Origin: Pseudomonas graminis
GTDB taxonomy: Bacteria > Pseudomonadota > Gammaproteobacteria > Pseudomonadales > Pseudomonadaceae
Direction: 5' to 3'
Length of the DNA: 64,000 nucleotides
NCBI RefSeq assembly: GCF_001705435.1
Contig: NZ_MDEN01000062.1
Coordinates: 186,001 to 250,000 of the forward strand
Shown: one piece after another, positions 26,630 through 36,382 of the stretch
How the letters are laid out: every line of letters begins with the position of its first letter
How positions within the stretch are numbered: position 1 is the stretch's first letter
Notes under the pieces: model-generated
What the model was told of the DNA's origin: nothing
The model's database searches: none
What the model saw: only the letters and a program-made list of their open reading frames with translations
Translations under genes and position numbers: made by a program

Positions 26630-27974
26630 TTAAACCTCTTGGGACAGGAGCAGCAGCGGGGGGAGTTGCGCGGGCGGTGACAGGTGCAGCACGGGGCGAA
26701 CGGGCCAGGAACAGTCCCAGCACACCGCCGGCCAACAAGGCTGCAGAGACCAGCAGCAGGGCGTAGTCGTAGCTTTGCGTGGCGTCCTTTATCCAGCCCA
26801 TGACGGGCGGCAGGCCAAGGCCGGCGATGTTGGCGATGGAGTTGATCAGTGCGATGGACGCCGCGGCCGCAGCGCCCGACAGGTATTCGGTGGTGGTCGC
26901 CCAGAACACCGGCGTGGCGGCCCAGTTCAGACCGACCGCCAGCACCAGCAAGGCGTACGCCAGCCACGGGTTGCTGGTCCACACCGCCAGCGCCAGCAGC
27001 ACCCCGGCGGCCATCAGCGGCAGCGCCAAGTGCCAGCCGCGCTCGCCCTTGCGGTCGGAATGGGTGCCATTGAAGTACATGAACACGCAGGCGAACAGGA
27101 AGGGCAGCGCGGACATGACGCTGACGGTGAACGATTCCTGGCCGGACACCGATTTGACGATCAGCGGCAGGAACAGCGTGATGCCGATGGTGCCGAACGC
27201 CTGCAACAGCCAGAACAGGCTCAGCAGCCAGACCTGACGGCTGCGGAATGCGGTCTGCCAGGCGGCGTGGTGGGAGATCGGCGAGTTCGCTTGCTCGGCC
27301 GCGATGGTGCGGCTCAGCCAGTCTTTCTGATCGTCTTGCAGCCAGTGGGTGGTCTGCGGCGAGTCCGGCAGGTAGCGCAACACGACAATCCCGAGGATCA
27401 CCGCCGGCAGGCCCTCCAGCAGAAACAGCCAGCGCCAGCCACTCACACCGAAATACCCGTCCAGGTGCAGAAACGCGCCCGACAGCGGCAGGCCGATCAC
27501 CGACGCCAGCGCGGCGCCAATGTAGAAGAACGACATGGCTTTGGCCCGATCGGTCTTCGGGTACCACTGCGACAGGTAGTAAATGATCCCCGGCGTGAAA
27601 CCGGCCTCCGCGGCGCCCAGCAACAGGCGCATGCCGTACAGCTGATTGGCGCTCTGCACAAACGCCATGCCCGCCGCGACGATGCCCCAGGTGATCATGA
27701 TCCGCGCAATCCAGCGCCGCGCGCCGACCCGCGTGAGGATGACGCTGCTGGGGACTTCGAGAAGGATGTACGTCAGAAAGAACAGGCCTACGCCGATGCC
27801 ATACATGCGAGCGGTCAGGCCCAGCTCGGCATTCATCTGCAACGCGGCGACGGAAATGTTCGACTTGTCGATGTACGCGACCATGTACAGCAGCATCAGG
27901 AAGGGGATCAACTTGAGGTTGAGGCGCTTCATGGTGCTAGCGTGCAGGCCCGAATCCAGAGATGGCGTGGGCAT
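26610..27974 (-). CDS. MFS transporter, anion:cation symporter (ACS) type
   Basis: 454 residues, twelve predicted helices. The N-terminus KRLNLKLIPFLMLLYMVAYIDKSNISVAAL and FFLTYILLEVPSSVILTRVGARRWIARI are typical of the ACS/phthalate-permease family (GarP, NanT-like relatives), which import organic anions such as hydroxyacids and aldarates. The ATG at 27974 follows AGGAAG. It shares an operon with the 2-hydroxyacid dehydrogenase. The regulator is not evident. Confidence 0.9.
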   Translation of the reverse strand: MPTPSLDSGLHASTMKRLNLKLIPFLMLLYMVAYIDKSNISVAALQMNAELGLTARMYGIGVGLFFLTYILLEVPSSVILTRVGARRWIARIMITWGIVAAGMAFVQSANQLYGMRLLLGAAEAGFTPGIIYYLSQWYPKTDRAKAMSFFYIGAALASVIGLPLSGAFLHLDGYFGVSGWRWLFLLEGLPAVILGIVVLRYLPDSPQTTHWLQDDQKDWLSRTIAAEQANSPISHHAAWQTAFRSRQVWLLSLFWLLQAFGTIGITLFLPLIVKSVSGQESFTVSVMSALPFLFACVFMYFNGTHSDRKGERGWHLALPLMAAGVLLALAVWTSNPWLAYALLVLAVGLNWAATPVFWATTTEYLSGAAAAASIALINSIANIAGLGLPPVMGWIKDATQSYDYALLLVSAALLAGGVLGLFLARSPRAAPVTARATPPAAAPVPRGLNEAKAP

Positions 27975-28110
27975 GGGACTTCCTGTTGTTTTTATAGTGG
28001 CTATGAGGAGCGAACAGGTTTCACCATAGACGACCTATTCTGAGATCTCAATATGTGATTGTCTGTCCCATATAGTGGAACTTTTCGGTATGGGACTAAC
28101 TAGACCTCTA

Positions 28111-28288
28111 GAGCCATGCCCAAGACATGTGGGAGTGAGCTTGCTCACGAAGGGGCCGGGACATTTGGCGACTTTGTGTGGGGAATGAAAATAAGCCTTC
28201 GCGGGCAAGTTCGCTCCCACGGGATCGCGGAACGGCCTGAGATTTCGAGCCATGCGCACGACATGTGGGAGTGAGCTTGCTCACGAAG
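28111..28288. repeat. REP/REPIN elements of the GTGGGAG...CGAAG class
   Basis: GTGGGAGTGAGCTTGCTCAC(GAAG) occurs at 28129-28152 and 28265-28288, and the inverted, diverged form CTTCGCGGGCAAGTTCGCTC(CCAC) at 28197-28220. The first and the inverted copy form one REPIN. The two direct copies extend upstream over GAGCCATGC..A.GACAT (28111 and 28247), so a ~42-bp segment is duplicated 136 bp apart. The whole 27975-28311 gap, between the MFS start and the DCC stop, holds no gene I can support. Confidence 0.85.
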
Positions 28289-28311
28289 ACGGCATTTCAG
28301 CCGCTGAAGAG

Positions 28312-28761
28312 TTAGCGGTCGTTGAGGGCGTTCTGGCTCAAGAAACGGCCGGGATGATCCGCGGCAGGCAAGCGACAGGCGTCATAACGGCCAAACAGTT
28401 TGTAGCGGTTCAGCGCGATCTTGTCGTACAGCCAGTCCCGCAAAACCCTTGGGAAAACCCGCGCGATGAGCAGCCAGTGCCATCGGGCGGGGAGGTGGGC
28501 GAGGATCTTGAACATTGCGTCCGAGCGGACGTAAAAACGGTCATTCTCCACCAGCACGATGGTGTTGAACTGATCCTGGGGCAACCCCGCCCATTTCAGC
28601 AGCGCCTGACCCTCGGGCGACTGCACCGCCGCGAGCGTCAGCCGCTGCTCGTGGTCCTGGCTGATGATGAAGGTCGCCCAGCCATTGCACAGCTTGCAGG
28701 TGCCGTCGAACAGCACGACGGCCCGGCCGGTGGCAAGCCCGGAATTGCCGTTGGGCTTCAC
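28312..28761 (-). CDS. DCC family thiol-disulfide oxidoreductase-like protein (DUF393)
   Basis: 149 residues; GTG start at 28761 overlaps the stop of the upstream aldo/keto reductase (GTGA). The signature is VVLFDGTCKLCNGW with Cys22-x-x-Cys25, preceded by a short strand and followed by AAVQSPEGQALL. Family members are assumed to be thioredoxin-like redox proteins, but the function is not firmly known. The C-terminus (RDWLYDKIALNRYKLFGRYDACRLP) is the usual DCC ending. Confidence 0.9.
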   Translation of the reverse strand: MKPNGNSGLATGRAVVLFDGTCKLCNGWATFIISQDHEQRLTLAAVQSPEGQALLKWAGLPQDQFNTIVLVENDRFYVRSDAMFKILAHLPARWHWLLIARVFPRVLRDWLYDKIALNRYKLFGRYDACRLPAADHPGRFLSQNALNDR

Positions 28762-29753
28762 GCGAAGCCCGTCACGGCGTGGGGAACGTAGGGCGCTTCA
28801 AGGCGTTTTACCTCATCATCGCTGAGCATCAGATCCAGCGCCGCGATCGCATCGTCCAGATGGTGCGGCTTGGAGGCGCCGACGATCGGTGCCGACACGC
28901 CACGCTGGGCCAACACCCACGCCAACGCGACTTGCGCCATGGGCACGCCGCGCTCGCTGGCAATCTGCTCGACCACATCGATGACGCGGCCATCTTCGGC
29001 TTCCGTTGCCTCGTAAAACGACTGGCCGGAGATGTCGGTCTTGGTGCGTTCAGTCTGCTGGCCGTGGGGCCGGGTGAGCCTGCCGCGGGCCATCGGGCTC
29101 CACGGCATCAGGCCGACGCCCTGATCCAGGCACAGCGGAATCATCTCGCGCTGTTCTTCGCGATACACCAGATTCAGGTAGTTCTGCATCGACACAAAGC
29201 GGCTCCAGCCATGGGCCGTCGCCACCTGCTGAGCCTTGGCGAACTGCCAGGCGAACATCGACGACGCGCCGATGTAACGCGCCTTGCCGGCCCGCACCAC
29301 GTCATTCAGCGCTTCCATGGTTTCTTCGATGGGGGTGTGATAATCCCAGCGATGAATCTGGTACAGGTCGACGTAGTCGGTGCCCAGCCGCGTCAGGCTG
29401 GCGTCGATGTTGGCCATGATGGCTTTCCTCGACAGTCCCTGTTCGTTGGGCCGCTTGGAGCCTTCCCACATGTTGGCCGGAAAAAACACCTTGGTCGCGA
29501 TGACGGTTTCTTCGCGACGGGTGAATTCTTTCAACAGCTTGCCGACGATGACTTCCGAGGTGCCTGCCGAATAGCTGTTGGCCGTGTCGAAGAAGTTGAT
29601 GCCTTGCTCGACCGCGTGCTTGATGATCGGCCGGCTGGCGTTCTCATCCAGCGTCCACGGGTGCGTGCCGGCGTCTGGCTCGCCAAACGTCATGCACCCC
29701 AGGCACAGCCTCGACACGTCCAGTCCCGTGGAACCCAGCTTCACAAACTTCAT
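28758..29753 (-). CDS. Aldo/keto reductase
   Basis: 331 residues, TIM-barrel enzyme. The catalytic set is visible: D56 and Y61 in FFDTANSYSAGTSE, K88 in IATKVFF and His in DLYQIHRWDY. The NADP-binding C-terminus reads VPMAQVALAWVLAQRGVSAPIVGASKP. It is close to the YajO/tas-like group that reduces small aldehydes, ketones or sugars with NADPH. It overlaps the DCC gene by four bases, so the two are co-translated. Confidence 0.93.
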   Translation of the reverse strand: MKFVKLGSTGLDVSRLCLGCMTFGEPDAGTHPWTLDENASRPIIKHAVEQGINFFDTANSYSAGTSEVIVGKLLKEFTRREETVIATKVFFPANMWEGSKRPNEQGLSRKAIMANIDASLTRLGTDYVDLYQIHRWDYHTPIEETMEALNDVVRAGKARYIGASSMFAWQFAKAQQVATAHGWSRFVSMQNYLNLVYREEQREMIPLCLDQGVGLMPWSPMARGRLTRPHGQQTERTKTDISGQSFYEATEAEDGRVIDVVEQIASERGVPMAQVALAWVLAQRGVSAPIVGASKPHHLDDAIAALDLMLSDDEVKRLEAPYVPHAVTGFA

Positions 29754-29819
29754 GCTTTACCTCCGAAATCGTCTGATGCCGCAAACAGGCGGCTCAGTGG
29801 TGCGATTCCGTCGGTGCCA

Positions 29820-31451
29820 TTAAGTTCTGAATTGCATCACCAGACCGTTCAGGCCCACCGCCAGTTGCGACAGCTCGTTGCTCGCCGCCGAGGTCTGATG
29901 GGCGCCGGCAGAGGTCTGCAGCGACAGGTCACGGATGCTGGTCAGGTTGCGATCGACTTCCCGCGCGACCTGGGCCTGTTGTTCCGTGGCCGTGGCGATA
30001 CTGACGTTGCGCTCATTGATCAACACGATGGCGGTTTTGATGTCGGCGAGGGCACGACCAGCGGCACCGGCGACGTCCAGGCTGACCCGGGCGCGCTCGC
30101 TGCTCTGACCCATGGCGGTGACCGCCTTGTGGGTGCCGCCCTGAATCGAGTCGATCATCTTTTCGATCTCGGCGGTGGACTGCTGGGTGCGGTGCGCCAG
30201 GGCGCGGACTTCGTCGGCCACCACCGCGAAACCACGTCCGGCTTCGCCTGCACGGGCGGCTTCGATGGCCGCGTTGAGGGCGAGCAGGTTGGTCTGGTCG
30301 GCGATGCCGCGAATCACGTCCAGCACGCCGCTGATGTTCTGCACTTGGCCGGCCAGCCCATTGATTTCGTCCGCGGTGCTGCCGACCGAGTCGTGCAGCG
30401 CGTTGATCGCCGAAATGGTCTCGTTGACCCGCAGGCGGCCCTGTTCCGCCGAGTCGCTGGAATCCCGCGCGGCCGTCGAGGCCAGGGAGGCGTTGTGGGC
30501 GACTTCTTCCACCGCCGCGCTCATCTGATTGATGGCCGTGGCGGCCTGATTGATTTCGTCGTTCTGACGCTGAACCCCGCGCAGGGATTCTTCGGTCACG
30601 GCGGTCATTTCTTCCGAGGTCGACGCCAGCTGATTGGACGAGTGGCCCAGCTCCGAAAGCGTGTGGCGCAGGTTCTGCTGCATCACCGACAGCGCTTGCA
30701 GCAGGCGGCCCGGCTCGTCGGAACCGTCCACTTGAATCGGCTTGCTCAGGTCATTGGCAGCGATGTTTTCCGCGACGGCCAGGGCTTTGGCGATCGGCGC
30801 GACCAGGCTGCGGGTGAACAGTGCCGCCAGAGCAAGGGTGGCGACCAGAGCGACCACGATGGCGGCGATGATGACCTCGCGGGCCTGGGCGTAACTTTCA
30901 TTTGCCGCGACATTTGAGTCCTGCATTTTCTGGTTGCCGAGGTCGGCGATGGTCGCGATGTCTCTGGCGAGTGCGTCTGCCGCGCGGGTCTGTTCCCCGG
31001 ACGGCTCGGTCAGCGAGGCGACAACGTCATCACGCTTCTGCGCCACGGCGTCGAGAAAACGCGCGTGCACGGCGAGGTAGGCCTGCATGTCGCGCTCCAT
31101 CTGCGCGTAGGCACTCAAACCACGCTCACTGATCAAGAGGGTTTTCAGGCGTTTGGTATCGCGCTCGAGGTCAGCGCGGCCCTGGCTAACGCGTTTCATG
31201 GCCGAGTCGGTGCTGGCGGCGCTCTGGGCAGCGCGCAGGCTGGTGTTGCCGAGGCGGATGGTCAGCAGATCATTTTTGATATCGGCGATGGCGAGGAGGG
31301 TGGGGAGTACGTTGTCCTGCAGTGCGTCCCGGGCATCTTTGAGCTTGGACGATTGCATCAGTGAGAACAGTCCGACGGCGGAGATCAACACGGCGAAAAA
31401 GCCGAAGCAGATCAGGGAGCGGGGAGCGATGTTGAGGCGTCTGAGGTTCAT
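29820..31451 (-). CDS. Methyl-accepting chemotaxis protein
   Basis: 543 residues from the ATG at 31451 ([13 protein letters not shown]...); an ATG five codons earlier is possible. Layout: helix TM1 ~10-32, a ~150-residue periplasmic helical bundle of the 4HB_MCP type, TM2 ([20 protein letters not shown]) near 190-210, HAMP, and the cytoplasmic signalling hairpin containing [20 protein letters not shown]. The C-terminus has no CheR-tethering pentapeptide (it ends VMQFRT). The ligand is unknown. It is monocistronic and divergent from the LysR gene. Confidence 0.92.
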   Translation of the reverse strand: MNLRRLNIAPRSLICFGFFAVLISAVGLFSLMQSSKLKDARDALQDNVLPTLLAIADIKNDLLTIRLGNTSLRAAQSAASTDSAMKRVSQGRADLERDTKRLKTLLISERGLSAYAQMERDMQAYLAVHARFLDAVAQKRDDVVASLTEPSGEQTRAADALARDIATIADLGNQKMQDSNVAANESYAQAREVIIAAIVVALVATLALAALFTRSLVAPIAKALAVAENIAANDLSKPIQVDGSDEPGRLLQALSVMQQNLRHTLSELGHSSNQLASTSEEMTAVTEESLRGVQRQNDEINQAATAINQMSAAVEEVAHNASLASTAARDSSDSAEQGRLRVNETISAINALHDSVGSTADEINGLAGQVQNISGVLDVIRGIADQTNLLALNAAIEAARAGEAGRGFAVVADEVRALAHRTQQSTAEIEKMIDSIQGGTHKAVTAMGQSSERARVSLDVAGAAGRALADIKTAIVLINERNVSIATATEQQAQVAREVDRNLTSIRDLSLQTSAGAHQTSAASNELSQLAVGLNGLVMQFRT

Positions 31452-31549
31452 GTCGGGGCTGTCCATAAAAATAGAAATCACCGGTATATCGACCTGAATC
31501 GGTTCAGCTTGATAGTGGATTACTACTGGCACACCACGGATCCCTGGTA

Positions 31550-31675
31550 GGACTGGTTTTAGCCGCGAAGGCGTCGGACGTCACACCGCAAAATGGATGG
31601 CGAACGTGCTGGCCACTTCCCGGCTAAAACCAGTCCTACAGACGACGCGAGCATCCATTAGGACCGGCTTCAGCC
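31550..31675. repeat. Diverged single REPIN related to the 18.6-19.3 kb array
   Basis: The left arm GGACTGGTTTTAGCC (31550-31564) and right arm GGCTAAAACCAGTCC (31622-31636) pair perfectly over 15 bp around a loop that still matches the array consensus (GAAGGCGTCGGA..., CACCGCAAAATGGATGGCG). A further isolated arm TAGGACCGGCTTCAGCC lies at 31659-31675. Changes relative to the array occur in both arms so that pairing is kept. Confidence 0.85.
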
Positions 31676-31731
31676 ATCCCCGTCCGACAACCCGTGTATT
31701 CTTTCGGCCGGACCTTGATCGAGTACGTCCC

Positions 31732-32643
31732 ATGCTCCACAAAAACCTCATCCGTCGTCTCGACCTGATCACCCTGAAGCTGTTCGTGGCGGTGTACGAA
31801 GAAGGCACGCTGACCCGGGCGGCGGCGCGCGAGGCGATTGCCGTGTCGGCCGCCAGCAAGCGGCTGATGGAGCTGGAAGAAGTGCTCGGCATCGGCCTGT
31901 TCCTGCGCAATGCCAAGGGCATGCTGTTGACGGCCGCCGGCGAGACCATGCTGCACCATGCCCGGCGCATGCTCTCCGATCTGGAAAAAATGGGCCTTGA
32001 ACTCGACGAGCACCTCCAGGGCATGCGCGGTTATGTGCGCATGCTGGCCAACCTCTCGGCCATCATTCAGTTCTTGCCGGAAGACCTGCACGCCTTTGTC
32101 GCCAGCCATGAGCTGGTCAAAGTCGATCTTGAAGAGCGGCCCAGCAACGGCGTCGTGCAGGGACTGGTCGACGGTGTCGCGGACATCGGCATCTGCTCTG
32201 AAGACACCGATGTTCAGGGGCTCCACAGCGCACCGTATCGCCGCGACGAACTGGTCGTTGTGATGCGTGACGATCACCCGCTCGCCGGGCTGCAGCAGGT
32301 GGCCTTCGAAGACACCCTCGGCAGCGACTACATCGGTCTGCACGCCGCCAGCTCCATCAACATGCGCACCCAGAACGCTGCGCGCGCCCACGGCCGACCG
32401 CTGCGGGTGCGCATTCATGTGCCGGGCTTCGACGCCATGTGCCGGATGGTCCAGGCCGACATGGGCATCGGCGTGCTGCCGCGCAAGGCGTTCGACCTGC
32501 TCGGCCCGTCCCTGGGCCTCAAGGCCGTGGGCCTGAGCGATGCCTGGGCCCGGCGCACACTGATTCTGGTGGTCCGCGACACCGCGGCGCTGTCGCCGGT
32601 CAGCCAGTTGCTGTTCGAGCACCTGCACAGCCACGACCGCTAA
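31732..32643 (+). CDS. LysR family transcriptional regulator
   Basis: 303 residues from the ATG at 31732; the frame upstream runs through the REPIN and is not coding. HTH: LITLKLFVAVYEEGTLTRAA...SAASKRLMELEE. The effector domain begins GMRGYVRMLANLSAIIQFLP. It lies 106 bases upstream of, and in the same direction as, the CoA-transferase operon. I expect it to regulate that operon with the acid or CoA ester as inducer. Confidence 0.92.
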   Translation: MLHKNLIRRLDLITLKLFVAVYEEGTLTRAAAREAIAVSAASKRLMELEEVLGIGLFLRNAKGMLLTAAGETMLHHARRMLSDLEKMGLELDEHLQGMRGYVRMLANLSAIIQFLPEDLHAFVASHELVKVDLEERPSNGVVQGLVDGVADIGICSEDTDVQGLHSAPYRRDELVVVMRDDHPLAGLQQVAFEDTLGSDYIGLHAASSINMRTQNAARAHGRPLRVRIHVPGFDAMCRMVQADMGIGVLPRKAFDLLGPSLGLKAVGLSDAWARRTLILVVRDTAALSPVSQLLFEHLHSHDR

Positions 32644-32749
32644 GCCTTCGCGTTTCGCGAACGGTCGTTGCCAACTGACGGTTGGATTTGCTGAACCGCG
32701 TTCCTCTAGTCTGGGCGACAAATTCCAAGAAAGACTCGAGGTAACCGCT

Positions 32750-33943
32750 ATGACAGGCCCCCTTCAAGGCGTGCGCGTCATTGAAATCGGCACGCTGATT
32801 GCTGCTCCCTTCGCCGCCCGCCTGCTGGGCGAGTTCGGTGCCGAAGTGATCAAAATCGAATCCATGGGGCAGGGCGATCCGCTTCGTAAATGGCGAAAGC
32901 TGCATGAAGGCACCTCGCTGTGGTGGTACCTGCAGTCGCGCAACAAGAAATCCCTTTCGCTGAACCTCAAATCGCCCGAAGGCATCGACATCGTCAAGCG
33001 GCTGGCTGAAAGCGCGGACGTGCTGATCGAAAACCTGCGGCCCGGTGCGCTGGAAAAACTGGGGCTGGGCTGGGACGTGCTCCACGCGTTGAACCCCAAA
33101 CTCACCCTCGTGCGCATTTCCGGCTACGGTCAGTCCGGGCCGTACCGCGATCGCCCCGGCTTCGGCGCCATCGGCGAAGCCATGGGCGGCATCCGCTACA
33201 CCACCGGCACGCCGGGTTCGCCACCGGCGCGGGTCGGGGTCAGCCTGGGCGATTCGCTGGCCTCGATGCACGCGGTGATGGGCGCGCTGATGTCGCTGTT
33301 GCGGGTCAAGACCGGCCAGGGCGACGGCCAGGTGGTCGATGTGTCCCTGGCCGAAAGCGTGTTCAACGTCATGGAAAGCCTGGTGCCGGAATACGACATG
33401 CTCGGCCACGTCCGTGAACGCAGTGGCGGCGCGCTGCCGGGCATTGCACCGTCCAACACCTACCCGACCGCCGACGGCGCCTACGTGGTCATCGCCGGCA
33501 ACAGCGATCCGATTTTTAAACGCCTGATGCAGACCATTGGCCGCGCCGATCTGGCCGAGGCCCCCGAGTTCGCCCACAACGACGGCCGCGCCGCCCAGAG
33601 CGACAGGCTCGATGGGGCGATCAGCGCGTGGTCGTCGGCCTTGCCCATTGACGCGGTGCTCAAGGCGCTGGAGCAGGCGGAGGTGCCGGCGGGACGGATC
33701 TATAACGTCGCGGACATCGTCGCCGACCCGCATTACCAGGCGCGCGGGATGATTCTCGACGCCGATCTGCCGGGCGGGGCCACGGTGAAAATGCCAGGCA
33801 TCGTGCCGAAACTCTCGGAAACCCCAGGCTCGGTGAACTGGCAAGGCCCTGCGCTCGGGCAGCACACCGACAGCGTGCTCGGCGAGCTGGGCATCAGCGC
33901 CGCCGACATTGCCCAACTCAAGCACAGCGGGGTGGTGCAATGA
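32750..33943 (+). CDS. CaiB/BaiF family (class III) CoA-transferase
   Basis: 397 residues, ATG after GAGG. The N-terminus GVRVIEIGTLIAAPFAARLLGEFGAEVIKIE and the motif VLIENLRPGALEKLGLG are family hallmarks, and D168 in SLGDSLASMHA is at the place of the catalytic Asp of formyl-CoA transferase. It moves CoA from an acyl-CoA donor (for example succinyl-CoA) to a free acid. Its ATGA overlap with the HMG-CoA-lyase-like gene suggests it activates the acid that the lyase then splits. Confidence 0.93.
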   Translation: MTGPLQGVRVIEIGTLIAAPFAARLLGEFGAEVIKIESMGQGDPLRKWRKLHEGTSLWWYLQSRNKKSLSLNLKSPEGIDIVKRLAESADVLIENLRPGALEKLGLGWDVLHALNPKLTLVRISGYGQSGPYRDRPGFGAIGEAMGGIRYTTGTPGSPPARVGVSLGDSLASMHAVMGALMSLLRVKTGQGDGQVVDVSLAESVFNVMESLVPEYDMLGHVRERSGGALPGIAPSNTYPTADGAYVVIAGNSDPIFKRLMQTIGRADLAEAPEFAHNDGRAAQSDRLDGAISAWSSALPIDAVLKALEQAEVPAGRIYNVADIVADPHYQARGMILDADLPGGATVKMPGIVPKLSETPGSVNWQGPALGQHTDSVLGELGISAADIAQLKHSGVVQ

Positions 33944-34878
33944 TCACCGACTTCTCCCAGCGCCTGATCGTGCAGGAAGTGTCACCGCGCGACGGTTTGC
34001 AGATCGAGCCGACGTGGGTGGACACCGCTGACAAGATCGCCTTGATCGACCAACTTTCTCTCGCCGGTTTCAGCCGCATCGAAGCCGGTTCCTTTGTTTC
34101 CCCCAAAGCCATTCCTGCCTTGCGTGACGGGGATGAGGTGTTCCGTGGCATCCGGCGCCAGCCCGGCGTGACCTACGTCGCCTTGATTCCCAACCTGCGC
34201 GGTGCCCAGCGGGCCCTCGACGCAGGTGCCGATGAGCTGAATCTGGTGATGTCCGCCAGCCAGACCCACAACCGCGCGAACATGCGCATGGGCTGCGAAC
34301 AGTCCCTGGCGGCCTTCGCCGACGTGGTCTCGCTGGCGTCGGGCACAGGCCTGAGCCTGAACGGCTCCATCGCCACCACGTTCGGTTGCCCGTTCGAGGG
34401 CCGCATCGATGAAGACCGGGTGCTGGAAATTGTCGATGCCTATCTGGCATTGGGCATGCACGGCATCTCCCTGGCCGACACCACCGGCATGGCCAACCCC
34501 CGTCAGGTGTTTGCGCTGGTGCAGCGGGTGCTGAGCCGTGTCCCGGCATCGGCGCTCACGCTGCATTTTCACAACACTCGCGGGCTGGGGCTGAGCAATG
34601 TGCTGGCGGCTTACGAAGCGGGGGCGCGGCGGTTTGATGCATCGCTGGGCGGGCTCGGTGGCTGCCCGTTTGCACCGGGCGCCTCGGGCAATATCTGCAC
34701 CGAGGACCTGGTGAATCTGTGCGATGAAATGGGCATCGAGACGGGCATCGACCTGGCGCATCTGCTCACGCTGTCCCGCCGTTTACCGGCCCTGTTGGGC
34801 CATGAAATGCCGGGGCAGGTGGCCAAGGCCGGACGCAACCGAGATCTGCACCCGGCGCCGGAAAACCTGCCCGGCTAA
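33940..34878 (+). CDS. Hydroxymethylglutaryl-CoA lyase family protein
   Basis: 312 residues, DRE-TIM metallolyase: R17-D18 in EVSPRDGLQ, LNGSIATTFGCPFEG, metal ligands in LHFHNTRGLGLSN and the Cys-containing loop GGLGGCPFAPGASGN. The family cleaves (S)-HMG-CoA to acetoacetate and acetyl-CoA. With the CoA-transferase in the same operon and no leucine-pathway genes nearby, a role in catabolism of free 3-hydroxy-3-methylglutarate or a related 3-hydroxy-3-methyl diacid fits better than leucine degradation. Confidence 0.92.
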   Translation: MITDFSQRLIVQEVSPRDGLQIEPTWVDTADKIALIDQLSLAGFSRIEAGSFVSPKAIPALRDGDEVFRGIRRQPGVTYVALIPNLRGAQRALDAGADELNLVMSASQTHNRANMRMGCEQSLAAFADVVSLASGTGLSLNGSIATTFGCPFEGRIDEDRVLEIVDAYLALGMHGISLADTTGMANPRQVFALVQRVLSRVPASALTLHFHNTRGLGLSNVLAAYEAGARRFDASLGGLGGCPFAPGASGNICTEDLVNLCDEMGIETGIDLAHLLTLSRRLPALLGHEMPGQVAKAGRNRDLHPAPENLPG

Positions 34879-34908
34879 CGCGCCACCCGTACCGGTTTCC
34901 CCCGACAA

Positions 34909-34934
34909 ACGCGCACGCTCCGCTGCGTGCGCGT
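34909..34934. terminator. 10-bp stem-loop between lyase and MFS genes
   Basis: ACGCGCACGC (34909-34918) pairs perfectly with GCGTGCGCGT (34925-34934) around a 6-base loop, 31 bases after the lyase stop and ~50 bases before the transporter start. No T-run, so it may act as an RNA-stability or attenuation element within the operon. Confidence 0.5.
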
Positions 34935-34987
34935 CCAGACAACAAAAACAATAGGGCTCTCTCAGAGAGTCGATCTGGAGTATCGCA

Positions 34988-36325
34988 ATGACCGTCTCTG
35001 TTCTGACCCCGAACAGCAGCCTCGCCGAGGTTGTGAGCGCCGAAAAGGCATTGATCCGCAAGGTCGCGTGGCGCCTGATGCCGTTGATCATGGTCTGCTA
35101 CCTGTTCGCGTTTTTTGATCGCATCAACATCAGCTTCGCCAAGTTCCAGTTGCAAACCGATTTGAGCCTGAGCGACACCGCGTACGGGCTGGGTGCGAGC
35201 CTGTTCGTGATCGGCTACGTGCTGTTCGAAGTGCCGAGCAACATCATGCTTTACAAGGTCGGGGCGCGGCGCTGGATTGCCCGCATCATGATGTCGTGGG
35301 GCATCGCCACGGCGCTGATGGTCTTCGTCACCGCCGAATGGCAGTTCTATGTGCTGCGTTTCATCATCGGCGCCATGGAAGCGGGTTTCGCACCGGGGGT
35401 GCTGTTTTACCTGACGCTGTGGTTCCCGCAGACCTACCGGGGACGCATCACGTCAATTCTGTTCCTGGCCTCGGCGTTCGCCGGGCTGCTGGGCGCACCG
35501 GTCTCGGGGCTGGTGCTCGGTCATATGGACGGCGTGATGCAGTTGCGCGGCTGGCACTGGCTGTTCCTGCTCGGCGGGCTGCCGTGTATTGCCCTGGGGT
35601 TTGCGGTGCTGAAGCTGCTCAAGGACCGTGTCGCCGACGCGCACTGGCTGACCGACGCCGAGAAGACGTATCTGTCGAGCCGCATCGCCCGGCATGAGCC
35701 GAACAAGCATGGGGGCTCGCTGCTGACCGCGCTGAAAATGCCGGGCTTCCTCATGCTCGGGCTGATTTATTTCCTGATTCAGGTGGCGTCCTATGGGCTG
35801 AACTTCTGGGCGCCGCAGCTGATTCGCAGCGCGGGCGTCGAAAGCCCGGTGATCATCGGGCTGCTCACGGCCATCCCGTACATCTTCGGCGCCATCAGCA
35901 TGATCGTGGTCGGACGCCTGTCGGACGCCAGCGGTGAACGCCGCAAATTCGTCTGCGGGCTCATGGTGCTTGGGGCCATCGGCTTCTTCAGCGCCGGTTT
36001 CTTTGCCCAGCACACCAGCCTGTTGATCGTCTCCCTGGCCATGCTCGGCGGCGGGATTGTCGCCGCCATTCCGGCCTTCTGGACCCTGCCGCCCAAGCTG
36101 TTGGCGGGCGCAGGTGCCGGCGCGGCGGGCGGCATTGCGCTGATCAACACCCTGGGGCAGTTCGGCGGCATCGTCAGCCCGGTGATGGTCGGCGGGATCA
36201 AGGACCTCACCGGCACCACGACGCCTGCGCTCTACGTCATCGGCGTCAGCAGCCTGATCGCGGCGGGCCTGTTAATGTGGGCATTGCCGCAGAAGCTGAG
36301 AACGCTGGACAAGAACGACCACTGA
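34988..36325 (+). CDS. MFS transporter, ACS type
   Basis: 445 residues with twelve predicted helices. WRLMPLIMVCYLFAFFDRINISFAKF and LGASLFVIGYVLFEVPSNIMLYKVGARRW mark the anion:cation symporter group (4-hydroxyphenylacetate, tartrate and phthalate permeases). The ATG follows GGAG. Its place after the CoA-transferase and lyase genes suggests it imports their substrate, an organic diacid. It is related to, but distinct from, the MFS at 26610. Confidence 0.92.
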   Translation: MTVSVLTPNSSLAEVVSAEKALIRKVAWRLMPLIMVCYLFAFFDRINISFAKFQLQTDLSLSDTAYGLGASLFVIGYVLFEVPSNIMLYKVGARRWIARIMMSWGIATALMVFVTAEWQFYVLRFIIGAMEAGFAPGVLFYLTLWFPQTYRGRITSILFLASAFAGLLGAPVSGLVLGHMDGVMQLRGWHWLFLLGGLPCIALGFAVLKLLKDRVADAHWLTDAEKTYLSSRIARHEPNKHGGSLLTALKMPGFLMLGLIYFLIQVASYGLNFWAPQLIRSAGVESPVIIGLLTAIPYIFGAISMIVVGRLSDASGERRKFVCGLMVLGAIGFFSAGFFAQHTSLLIVSLAMLGGGIVAAIPAFWTLPPKLLAGAGAGAAGGIALINTLGQFGGIVSPVMVGGIKDLTGTTTPALYVIGVSSLIAAGLLMWALPQKLRTLDKNDH

Positions 36326-36382
36326 GGTCCGTGCCCCAGGACTGCCTGACGGTCGACCTCATTAGCCCACGGAGCGCAATCA

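Noticed and set aside
28035..28259. 74-codon minus-strand frame
   Set aside because: It is composed largely of REP sequence and has no conserved features.
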